NCBI GenBank assembly: GCA_002500505.1
Contig: DLRM01000028.1
Span: 1-64,000 of the forward strand
Direction: 5' to 3'
DNA length: 64,000 bases
Origin: Planctomycetes bacterium UBA7888
GTDB lineage: Bacteria; Planctomycetota; UBA1135
The notes under the pieces are model-generated. The model was not told the origin of the DNA, ran no database searches, and was given only the letters and a program-made list of their open reading frames with translations. Positions 42,734 to 50,661 of the stretch are shown piece after piece. Positions within the stretch are counted from its first letter, which is position 1; every line of letters begins with the position of its first letter. A program made the position numbers and the translations under genes.

Positions 42734-45166
42734 ATCCCGGTTTCGCTCAGCGGTCGCAAAATATTCTTCCTCGTCAAATGAGTCCACTTGAATGGCATCC
42801 CATCGAGCCTCTTCTGCACGGGCCACAAGATCAGCCTCTTCCGAGCTAATCACTCCAGCCTCAACGGCGGCTTCCACCAAAGCAAGGGGCTTGCCCTTCG
42901 GAAGTTTGCGGGCGCGTACTGCGGTGCGAATCTTTGCCGCAACCGCATCAGCCTGATAACAGATTTCAAAGGCGTTCTCGAGGCGAGTGAGGGCATCTTC
43001 CGGATCTTCGGAGTGGTGTAGCCCGCAACCTAAACGGTCGCGCAGTTCGCCAGGAACTTGCATGAGTTTTGCAACCTCATGACCAGAACGATCACTGGGA
43101 TTTAAGCCAATCGGGTTCAAGCGCGACCAACCAGCACCAATAGTTTTCATGAATCCACCGAAGACGGGAACGTCAAAGTTGGAAAAAATCCCGTCGAACC
43201 CTTCCTGAATGCGTGCAAGGGAATAATCCATAGACCATTTAAAGAGAGGTTCATCTTCCTCACGGCAACCCTCAGCTTCGAAGCGACGGATAACCGCAGT
43301 ACCCAAGTACATCCAAGAGAGAACATCAGAGAAACGGCCTGTTAAGGCCTCCTTGCGTTTCAGGTTACCACCGATCAAGCCCATTGCCACATCAGCCAAG
43401 TAAGCAAAGCTAGCTGAAGACCACTCCAACTTTTGCGCGTAACGACGAGCCGGCTTTGAAACTGCGGGGCGCGCAAGGTGACCACGAGTAAGGCTTAACA
43501 AAACCGAGCGCTGTTTATTACGGTAAACATGGCCCACATGGCCCCAAAACGCTTGGTCAAAACCAACAACATCCCCCGCTGCAAGGGTGGTGATTTCTTT
43601 GTAAGCCCAGGGATGACACCGAATCGCTCCTTGGCCAAAAATCATGAGAGTTCGCGTAAGGATGTTGGCCCCTTCTACGGTAATACTGATGGGTGCCCCC
43701 ATGTATGCGTGAGCAAGCAAGTTTCGTGGCCCGCGGCTAATCCCGGCACCTCCGCAAATATCCATGGCATCATTGACGGCCTTCCGGAAAATTTCCGTGA
43801 ATTGATATTTTGCAATAGCCGAAACGACTGCGGGCTTGTTTCCTTCCAGCCCCCCGCAGGTGTAACGACGAGTAGCCTCAAGGATGTAAGCCCAACCCCC
43901 GATGCGAGCCATGGGCTCTTCAATGCCTTCAAATTTACCGATGGACATTCCAAACTGTTTCCGAACAACAGAATAGGCGCCAACAGCACGCGCGCCCATC
44001 TTGGTTCCAGCAGCAGCCTGAGCCGGCAACATGATGCCGCGGCCTGCGGCCAAGCACTCCATGAGCATGCGCCAACCATTCCCAGCACCCTCCGCTTCGC
44101 CAATGATGTTGTTCACCGGAATTACCACATCTGTTCCTTGAGTTGGGCAATTGACAAATGGAACGACCAAGGGATCGTGTTGGCGATCGTTTACCACGCC
44201 GGGTGTGTCGGTTGGCACTAATACACAGGTAATCCCAGGGTGAAAACCTTTGCCCAGCAAATTGGATGGGTCATGAAGCTTGACTGCCAAGCCCAAAACG
44301 GTCGCCCGCGAGGCGAGGGTGATGTAACGCTTATTCCAATTTAGCTTGAGTTTTGGTTTGCCGTCTTCTCCTTCAAACACATCGGCGGTGGACTGAATTC
44401 CGCCAGCATCCGAACCTGCACCTGGCTCGGTCAATGCAAAGCAAGGGGTCTCGCTTCCGTTCGCCAAACGGGGAAGCCAGCTCTCTTTTTGAGCATCTGT
44501 CCCGTAATGGTAAATCAGCTCACCAGGCCCCAACGAGTTTGGAAGCATTGCCGTAATTCCCAAAGGCATCGAACGAGCGGATAGCTTTGCAATGATGGAG
44601 CTAATCGCAATCGGCGAAAACTCCAGGCCCCCATATTTTTTTGGAATTATCATTCCAAAGAAGCCTTTGCTCTTCAAAAATTCCCAAACTTCAGGCTCAA
44701 GGTCGCGGTCTTGAAATACTTTCCAATCGTCCACCATGCGACATACATCCTCGGCAGGCCCATCAAAGAAGGCCTGTTCTTCCTCATTCATTTGAGGATA
44801 TGCTTCGCTCATAAGGAATTTGAAGTCGGGTTTGCCAGAGAAAAGTTCACCTTCCGCCCATACGGTTCCAGCTTCTAAAGCTTGCCTCTCGGTATCTGAA
44901 ATCGCCGGAATGAAACCCAACTTCTTCATAACAGACATTAGAGGCCCGCTCACGATGGCGCGACGTAAAGGAAGCAAGTTGAATACCGCAGCAACTACAC
45001 CAAAAGTCACCCAAATCCAGGTTGGCACAGCAAAGCCCGCCAAAACAACGGCAGCACCCAAAGTAATAACAATGAAGGGCGCTTCGAGGAACCCAAGAAC
45101 AACAAGACCGGCGATGATCCCGAAGAAGGTGTAGAGGAATGGGATGTCAGAGAGGAATCCTTGCAT
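42653..45166 (-). CDS. fadE: Membrane-associated acyl-CoA dehydrogenase (FadE type)
   Basis: An 837-residue FAD-dependent acyl-CoA dehydrogenase of the large FadE family (E. coli FadE is about 815). Two or three N-terminal hydrophobic segments (about 8-65) suggest membrane attachment. The catalytic domain carries CFALTEPGAGSDAGG, the WNKRYITLAS region, SITVEGANILTRT and a long C-terminal helical extension. It catalyses the first dehydrogenation of fatty-acid beta-oxidation. Only 3 bp separate it from the TetR regulator gene upstream, so both should share a transcript. Its 3' end overlaps the squalene synthase gene. Confidence 0.95.
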   Translation of the reverse strand: MQGFLSDIPFLYTFFGIIAGLVVLGFLEAPFIVITLGAAVVLAGFAVPTWIWVTFGVVAAVFNLLPLRRAIVSGPLMSVMKKLGFIPAISDTERQALEAGTVWAEGELFSGKPDFKFLMSEAYPQMNEEEQAFFDGPAEDVCRMVDDWKVFQDRDLEPEVWEFLKSKGFFGMIIPKKYGGLEFSPIAISSIIAKLSARSMPLGITAMLPNSLGPGELIYHYGTDAQKESWLPRLANGSETPCFALTEPGAGSDAGGIQSTADVFEGEDGKPKLKLNWNKRYITLASRATVLGLAVKLHDPSNLLGKGFHPGITCVLVPTDTPGVVNDRQHDPLVVPFVNCPTQGTDVVIPVNNIIGEAEGAGNGWRMLMECLAAGRGIMLPAQAAAGTKMGARAVGAYSVVRKQFGMSIGKFEGIEEPMARIGGWAYILEATRRYTCGGLEGNKPAVVSAIAKYQFTEIFRKAVNDAMDICGGAGISRGPRNLLAHAYMGAPISITVEGANILTRTLMIFGQGAIRCHPWAYKEITTLAAGDVVGFDQAFWGHVGHVYRNKQRSVLLSLTRGHLARPAVSKPARRYAQKLEWSSASFAYLADVAMGLIGGNLKRKEALTGRFSDVLSWMYLGTAVIRRFEAEGCREEDEPLFKWSMDYSLARIQEGFDGIFSNFDVPVFGGFMKTIGAGWSRLNPIGLNPSDRSGHEVAKLMQVPGELRDRLGCGLHHSEDPEDALTRLENAFEICYQADAVAAKIRTAVRARKLPKGKPLALVEAAVEAGVISSEEADLVARAEEARWDAIQVDSFDEEEYFATAERNRDSASSGGGSDRSETSFDAPEDTVAPTS

Positions 45167-45169
45167 GGT

Positions 45170-45757
45170 TTAGTTTTCAATGGGGCGTGCGGCAACCGTG
45201 GCCACAGCCTGTTCAATGGCGAGGTCGCGAAGTTCGTCGCGTGAGAATTTATTGTCGATGCGCTGAGCAATGAGAAGAGAAATGGTTCCGTGAAGTGCGG
45301 ACCAAATCTGGATGCCAACAACGGGTTGAGATGGACCCTCTGGAAGTTGTTCCGCAAAGAGTTCCAAGTTCCGGCGCGCACTCCGATACTTTGCCGCCGG
45401 GTATCTATCCATGTGCTGTGGATGCAACATGAACATGACTTCGTAGTATTCCTGGTTTTCCAGGCCAAAATCGAAATAAGCTCCGGCGAGGGCTCGCATC
45501 CGCTCAACAGAACATCCCTCGGAGCTCTCCTCTAAAGCCTGAATTAGTCTCCCGTGAAGCATATTCATGCCCTCATCAATCAAGGTATGAATGAGAGAAT
45601 CCTTGTTCTTGAAATAAAGATAGATGGTTGTGGGAGTGCAGCCGATAGCTGCCGCTAGAGAACGCATAGATAGAGAGGTATAGCCCTGGTCCAAGAGGAC
45701 ACGCCGTGCCTCTTCCAGGATGGCAGCTCGAGTCTCGGATCCTCCGTTTCGGGTCAT
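45170..45757 (-). CDS. TetR/AcrR-family regulator of the fad genes
   Basis: A 195-residue TetR-family repressor. It has an N-terminal helix-turn-helix (about 14-60, SMRSLAAAIGCTPTTIYLYFKNKDSL) and a C-terminal ligand domain of the acyl-CoA-responsive or WHG type. It is encoded immediately before fadE and divergent from fadI/fadJ. The likely operator is the tandem repeat at 45799-45823, so it should control both transcripts and its own. The inducer, probably an acyl-CoA, is inferred from context. Confidence 0.9.
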   Translation of the reverse strand: MTRNGGSETRAAILEEARRVLLDQGYTSLSMRSLAAAIGCTPTTIYLYFKNKDSLIHTLIDEGMNMLHGRLIQALEESSEGCSVERMRALAGAYFDFGLENQEYYEVMFMLHPQHMDRYPAAKYRSARRNLELFAEQLPEGPSQPVVGIQIWSALHGTISLLIAQRIDNKFSRDELRDLAIEQAVATVAARPIEN

Positions 45758-45798
45758 TTTTTGCCGGAGGCGAAAAAAAGTAGAAGTTTTTCCGCCAT

Positions 45799-45823
45799 GT
45801 TTACACTGTAAAGTTTACACTGT
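45799..45823. promoter_or_regulatory. Tandem 11-bp repeat, probable TetR operator between fadE and fadI units
   Basis: Two identical copies of GTTTACACTGT lie at 45799-45809 and 45813-45823, separated by AAA (14-bp period). Each copy holds a TTTACA. TTTAC and GTAAA also form a short inverted repeat (45800-45812). The site lies 26-50 bp upstream of fadI and 42-66 bp upstream of the TetR start, an ideal place to control both directions. Confidence 0.6.
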
Positions 45824-45848
45824 TATCTGACCCACGCAACATAAATCC

Positions 45849-47165
45849 ATGGTTCATTACCCAAAATCCGAAAATGGCCCCTCCATTGTGTTGGCCGCTG
45901 GCATCCGAACCCCTTGGGTTCGTGCTGGAGGCGCCTACAAAGACGAGGATGCCGCTCACTTGGGCGCCCAAGTGGTCCGAGAGCTAATCGCTCGGACCCA
46001 ATTGGACCCATCCACAATTGACGAAGTGGTTGCCGGCTGCGTCGGCAATCCCTTTAATCAGGCCAATGTCGGCCGTGTGATTGCTCTCCGAGCTGGAATT
46101 CCCCGATCCGTTTCCGCACGCACGGTAGCTCGAAATTGCGCGAGCGGCATTGAAGCCGTTACTTCCGCAATCACACACATTCAGGCTGGACTAGGCGATA
46201 CCTACCTTTGCGTTGGAGTCGAACACATGTCTGCCTACCCGCTTACCTTCGGCAAAAAGATGACCGGGTTTTTCGAAAGGATGATGAAGGCACGCTCCCC
46301 CATAGCCAAGCTTTCAACTCTTATGAGCTTTCGGCCCACATGGTTGGCGCCCACTATTACTTTAGTTGAGGGCCTAACCGATCCGACCACTGGGCTCATC
46401 ATGGGCAAGACTGCAGAACTCCTCGCACGCGACTTTGGAATCACCCGAGAAGATGCAGACCAATTTGCATGTGAAAGCCACAACCGCGCGCAAGCTGCTC
46501 GGGACCGAGGGAGGTTCAAACGAGAAATACTTCCCATGATTCCCTTGGGTTCCAAGAAAAGGCGGGTTGAACACGATGACTCCATTCGCGATGGGCAAAG
46601 CATTGAGAAGCTCTCCAGAATGCGACCCTACTTTGAGAAACCCGATGGAGTGGTCACGATTGGAAATGCATGTGGCATCACCGATGGTGCCGCCGCCCTC
46701 TTAATTTGCACTGAAGCACGAGCCAAAGAACTTGGCCTCACACCTCTGGCGAAGTTCCGGTCTTGGGCGTGGGAGGGTTGTGACCCGGAACGTATGGGGA
46801 TTGGCCCTGTCCACTCCACAGCCACAGCTCTTGATGCCGCCGGCTGTGAACTCAAAGATATGGGAGTGGTGGAGCTCAATGAAGCCTTCGCTACTCAAGT
46901 CCTTGCTTGCCAGCGTGCCTTTGATTCCGATGAGTATGCCAAGAAAAAATTGGGGCGCGACAAGGCCTTAGGCCATTTGGACATCGCAATAACCAATCCT
47001 AACGGGGGCGCAATCGCCCTTGGGCATCCTGTTGGAGCCACTGGCGCCCGACTCCTTCTCACTACTGCACACGAACTTCAGGCCGGCGACCACGAGCTCG
47101 GCCTCGCAACCCTTTGTATCGGCGGTGGCCAAGGCGGCTCTGTCGTACTGGAGCGCATGTCATGA
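45849..47165 (+). CDS. fadI: Acetyl-CoA C-acyltransferase (3-ketoacyl-CoA thiolase)
   Basis: A 438-residue thiolase completing beta-oxidation by cleaving 3-ketoacyl-CoA. The acylated Cys is C97 (VARNCASGIEA). ELNEAFATQ is conserved, the catalytic His lies in GAIALGHPVGATGA and the second Cys in LCIGGGQGG. The length and the long insert around 150-200 fit the FadI group rather than short FadA thiolases. It overlaps fadJ by 4 bp, as expected for a FadI-FadJ complex. Control is probably by the divergent TetR gene. Confidence 0.94.
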   Translation: MVHYPKSENGPSIVLAAGIRTPWVRAGGAYKDEDAAHLGAQVVRELIARTQLDPSTIDEVVAGCVGNPFNQANVGRVIALRAGIPRSVSARTVARNCASGIEAVTSAITHIQAGLGDTYLCVGVEHMSAYPLTFGKKMTGFFERMMKARSPIAKLSTLMSFRPTWLAPTITLVEGLTDPTTGLIMGKTAELLARDFGITREDADQFACESHNRAQAARDRGRFKREILPMIPLGSKKRRVEHDDSIRDGQSIEKLSRMRPYFEKPDGVVTIGNACGITDGAAALLICTEARAKELGLTPLAKFRSWAWEGCDPERMGIGPVHSTATALDAAGCELKDMGVVELNEAFATQVLACQRAFDSDEYAKKKLGRDKALGHLDIAITNPNGGAIALGHPVGATGARLLLTTAHELQAGDHELGLATLCIGGGQGGSVVLERMS

Positions 47166-49351
47166 CCGATTTCTCTGGATATCCTCTCCCCGACAACTGC
47201 CCCGAAGCCGGGGAATGTATTCGCGTCGAGCGCCCCGAACCCGGCCTCGCAGTCGTTATTTTGGATCCCCCTCACCGCTCGCTAGCGGTTTTGGATGCAC
47301 CCTTAATCCGCGATTTAGATGCCGTTGTCGAGGACTTAGAGCAAGACACATCCCTCAACGGAATCGTACTGACGGGCCGCGCTCCGGGCCAGTTTGCTGC
47401 AGGTGCGGACATTGACGCCATTGCCCAGCTCACCGACCCAAAAGTGATTGAAAAAATGGTCTTGGCCGTACACGAACTTTTTAATCGTATTGAAGATTTG
47501 AAGCCGCGCACAGTCGCCGCCATTTCTGGCCCCGTCCCTGGTGGTGCTTTTGAAATATCTTTGGCCTGCGATTTGATTGTTGCGTCGGATGACGACAAAA
47601 CACGCATTGGTTTGCCGGAAACTCAACTGGGAATTCTTCCAGGCTGGGGCGGCTCCCACCGCCTTCCAAAGCGGATTGGCCTACCACTTTCACTCGATGC
47701 CATCTTGACTGGCCGTTTGTTCAAAGCTCGCGTGGCTTGGAAACGCGGGATGGTGGACCGCATTGCCAAACCTGAGTATTTGCTCGAAGTGGCGAAAGAC
47801 ATTGCCATGGGTCGCAAAAAGCTCCAGCGCAAACATCGCGGATGGAAGGCTTGGGCGATGGACAAAAATCCGTTAATGGCAAAGTTCATTGCAAGCCAAG
47901 CGCGCAAAACCATCATGAAGAAAACACGCGGGAAGTACCCCGCCGTTCTCCGAGCGTTGGACATGGTGATTGCGGCCCCATCAGAAAGCCGCGAGTCCGG
48001 CGCTCGCAAAGAGGCCATCGCAATTGCTGAATTAGCTTCAGGTCCTGTTTGCAAAGCTCTTGTTTCTATTTTCAAAGGCTCTGAAGCCGCAAAGAAATTA
48101 GGGAAAGGTCCAGATGGTTGGAAGCCTTCCCGCATTGAACACGGGGCTGTCATTGGCGGCGGAATCATGGGCGGAGGCATTGCAAGCGCCATGGCTGACC
48201 GCGGGATTTGGACCCGCATTTGCGACCTATCTGCTGACGCATTAGATGCCGCAGTGATGGACCACCGCAAAGATATTGACAAACGCAAAAGGCGCCGACG
48301 TATTCGCCAACACCAGGCAAATGAAGCTCTCGACCACTTGGACATGACTTTAGATTCCAACACTCTGGGCAAATCTCAAGTTGTCATCGAAGCTGTCGCC
48401 GAAGTCCTTCCTGTCAAACAAAAGGTTCTTGGTGGGCTTGCGGAAATTGTGTCAAGCGACTGCATCATTGCAACGAACACTTCCTCCTTAAGCGTAACCG
48501 CGATAGCTAATGACATCCCAAACCCGGAGCGCGTGGTGGGAATGCACTTTTTTAATCCGGTCAAGCGAATGCCTCTTGTTGAGGTCATTCGCGGAGAGAA
48601 GACTTCAGATGAAGTCGTATCCGCGACCTGTGCCCTTGCCCTGCGACTTGGGAAAACACCTGTTGTCGTTAAAGATGTTGCCGGGTTCCAGGTCAATCGC
48701 CTCTTGGCCCCCTACCTTGACGAAGCTATGCGCCTGTTCGTTGCTGGCGCAGATCCGTCCCGCATGGACCGACTCATGCTGGACTTTGGCATGCCGATGG
48801 GCCCATTCACTCTGATAGATGAAGTGGGCTTTGATATCGCTCTTCACACGGGGACCTCTTTGCACGAAGCTTACGGCACACGCTTTACTCCTTGCCCCGC
48901 CATGAATGATGGGCTTGGTGAAAACAGGCTTGGCAAGAAAACAGGAAAAGGCTTCTATGTGCACCCCAAAGGCAAGAAAGCGAAGCCAAGCCTGGCAACG
49001 GATCTAGCCAAGTTCCAAACAGAGACCTGGGCGAACAAACTCAACAACGCGGAGCTTGTGGACCGCATGGTCCTCTCCATGGTGGGTGAAGCCGCCCGCT
49101 GCCTGGAAGAGGGCGTGACAGAAAATGCTCAAATGTTGGACCTCGCCACTGTCTTTGGAACTGGATTCGCTCCTTTCCACGGCGGAGTTCTTGGCTACGC
49201 AGACTCCGTCGGAACCACCGAAGTCGTAAAAAGACTCAACATTATTGCAGCTTCGCCTGAGATGACCGACCGTGAAGGCGGAGTCGAAAAATTCACCCCC
49301 GCAAAAATCCTGATTGACCTCGCCGCTTCGGGCGGAAAATTTAGGGTATAA
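47162..49351 (+). CDS. fadJ: Bifunctional enoyl-CoA hydratase / 3-hydroxyacyl-CoA dehydrogenase
   Basis: A 729-residue FadJ/FadB-type multifunctional enzyme. The N-terminal crotonase domain has the oxyanion segment GQFAAGADIDAI, substrate loop AISGPVPGGAFEISLAC and catalytic Glu in LPETQLGILPGWGG. The NAD-dependent dehydrogenase domain starts at about residue 330 with AVIGGGIMGGGIA and carries VGMHFFNPVKRMPLVE. Two 3HCDH C-terminal domains follow (AGFQVNRLLAPY; LDLATVFGTGFAPFHGG). The start at ATG 47162 overlaps the fadI stop and fits the family N-terminus. Together with FadE, FadI and FadD it gives a full cycle. Confidence 0.95.
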   Translation: MTDFSGYPLPDNCPEAGECIRVERPEPGLAVVILDPPHRSLAVLDAPLIRDLDAVVEDLEQDTSLNGIVLTGRAPGQFAAGADIDAIAQLTDPKVIEKMVLAVHELFNRIEDLKPRTVAAISGPVPGGAFEISLACDLIVASDDDKTRIGLPETQLGILPGWGGSHRLPKRIGLPLSLDAILTGRLFKARVAWKRGMVDRIAKPEYLLEVAKDIAMGRKKLQRKHRGWKAWAMDKNPLMAKFIASQARKTIMKKTRGKYPAVLRALDMVIAAPSESRESGARKEAIAIAELASGPVCKALVSIFKGSEAAKKLGKGPDGWKPSRIEHGAVIGGGIMGGGIASAMADRGIWTRICDLSADALDAAVMDHRKDIDKRKRRRRIRQHQANEALDHLDMTLDSNTLGKSQVVIEAVAEVLPVKQKVLGGLAEIVSSDCIIATNTSSLSVTAIANDIPNPERVVGMHFFNPVKRMPLVEVIRGEKTSDEVVSATCALALRLGKTPVVVKDVAGFQVNRLLAPYLDEAMRLFVAGADPSRMDRLMLDFGMPMGPFTLIDEVGFDIALHTGTSLHEAYGTRFTPCPAMNDGLGENRLGKKTGKGFYVHPKGKKAKPSLATDLAKFQTETWANKLNNAELVDRMVLSMVGEAARCLEEGVTENAQMLDLATVFGTGFAPFHGGVLGYADSVGTTEVVKRLNIIAASPEMTDREGGVEKFTPAKILIDLAASGGKFRV

Positions 49352-49358
49352 GGACACC

Positions 49359-49457
49359 ATGAAACTCGATGTTCGCGCGATGGCCTTGACTCTCGGCATC
49401 CTTGGCGGCGCAGTCGTTGCCTGGCTGTACAACCGAATCGCTTCGGGCCACTCTTGA
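49359..49457 (+). CDS. Tiny single-pass membrane protein (32 aa)
   Basis: ATG 49359 opens a 32-residue frame: MKLDVRAMALTLGILGGAVV followed by AWLYNRIASGHS. It is one hydrophobic helix with a short basic front. From memory, it joins the typical beginning (MKLNVKA.AL..GI) to the typical end (GG.I.AWLYN) of a roughly 80-residue membrane protein family often annotated as holin-like, with the middle missing. It lies 7 bp after fadJ and 10 bp before lhgO, so it is probably translated in the same operon. It is too short for certainty. Confidence 0.55.
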   Translation: MKLDVRAMALTLGILGGAVVAWLYNRIASGHS

Positions 49458-49467
49458 GGACTGCTTG

Positions 49468-50661
49468 ATGGAAAAAACCGACCTTGTTCTGGTCGGCGGA
49501 GGGATTGTTGGACTCGCTTGCGCACGAGCCTACTTAGAACTTTTTCCGACCTCGACGGTGGCTGTTCTTGAAAAAGAACCGGAGGTCGGGCTACACCAAA
49601 GCGGGCGAAACTCAAATGTGCTCCACTCTGGTCTCTATTACAAGCCAGGCTCTTATAAAGCGAAGTTGTGCCGCAAGGGAGCCTTGGCAATGAAGGAGTT
49701 CTGCCAAGGTGAAAACCTCCCCTATCTTGAATGCGGGAAGGTGGTTGTTGCTACCAAAGCGAGTGAACTTTCTCGTTTGCACGACCTTCATGAGCGAGCT
49801 TTAACAAATGGAGTGAATTGCCGACTTATTGAAAAAGCCGAGCTCAAGGAAATTGAACCGCAAGCAACCGGGTTGAAGGCTCTTCATGTTCCGGAAGCTG
49901 CTGTTGTGGACTACAAAGAAGTTTGCAATGAACTTGCGAGACAATTGCAATCACAAGGTGCCCAAATTTTCCTTGGTACTGCAGTGAAAGATATACAGTC
50001 CGAACCCGACTCAATTGTTTTTGATACAGAAATCGGTCCAATCAAGGCAAAACAAGGAATCAACTGTGCTGGCCTTTACTCTGACAAGATTGCAGCCATG
50101 TGCGGTCTGAAGCCAAAGGCCCGCGTGATTCCTTTTCGGGGTGAATACTTCGCTTTAAGCTCCAAAGCAGAGGGCATGATTCGCGGAATGATTTATCCCA
50201 CTCCCAATCCGCGCTTCCCATTCCTAGGAGTTCATTTCACGCCCACTGCAATGGGTGGAGCCGAGTGTGGCCCCAACGCCGTTCCAGCACTCGCGCGAGA
50301 GGGCTACAGATGGCGGGACATCCACCTACGAGAATGCGCCCACATCCTTTCATGGCCTGGGACCTGGGCACTTCTAGCCCGCTATGGGCCAACTGCTCTG
50401 GCAGAAGTTGCTCGATCACTATCAAAATCAGCGTTCACCAAAGCCCTTCAAAAACTAGTCCCCGCTATTCAAAAGGGCGACCTTCTATTACATCCATCCG
50501 GAGTACGTGCCCAAACCGTACTCCGCAACGGCACCCTTGTGGATGATTTCATGTGGATGCGCTCCAACCGCATGCTCCATGTGCTGAACGCTCCATCGCC
50601 AGCCGCAACTGCGTCCCTGGCAATAGGGCGTTTCGTTATTCAGAAAGTTTGTTCGACCTAG
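49468..50661 (+). CDS. lhgO: L-2-hydroxyglutarate oxidase/dehydrogenase
   Basis: A 397-residue FAD-dependent oxidoreductase of the DAO superfamily matching LhgO. It has the dinucleotide-binding start DLVLVGGGIVGLACARAYLE, HQSGRNSNVLHSGLYYKPGS, FRGEYFALS, and the C-terminal SGVRAQTVLRNGTLVDDF. It oxidises L-2-hydroxyglutarate to 2-oxoglutarate, feeding electrons to the quinone pool. ATG 49468 is preceded by GAGGA at good spacing. Longer in-frame starts fall inside the small membrane-protein gene. Its stop overlaps that of the convergent metallopeptidase gene within CTAG. Confidence 0.92.
   Translation: MEKTDLVLVGGGIVGLACARAYLELFPTSTVAVLEKEPEVGLHQSGRNSNVLHSGLYYKPGSYKAKLCRKGALAMKEFCQGENLPYLECGKVVVATKASELSRLHDLHERALTNGVNCRLIEKAELKEIEPQATGLKALHVPEAAVVDYKEVCNELARQLQSQGAQIFLGTAVKDIQSEPDSIVFDTEIGPIKAKQGINCAGLYSDKIAAMCGLKPKARVIPFRGEYFALSSKAEGMIRGMIYPTPNPRFPFLGVHFTPTAMGGAECGPNAVPALAREGYRWRDIHLRECAHILSWPGTWALLARYGPTALAEVARSLSKSAFTKALQKLVPAIQKGDLLLHPSGVRAQTVLRNGTLVDDFMWMRSNRMLHVLNAPSPAATASLAIGRFVIQKVCST

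Noticed and set aside
43529..44221. A 230-codon open frame on the plus strand opposite fadE
   Set aside because: It lies entirely inside the acyl-CoA dehydrogenase catalytic domain. The composition is unlike real genes here and it has no recognisable fold.
47623..48372. A 249-codon open frame on the minus strand opposite fadJ
   Set aside because: It is fully antisense to a well-supported enzyme gene and its translation is rich in Arg, Ser and Met without domain motifs. It is a shadow frame.
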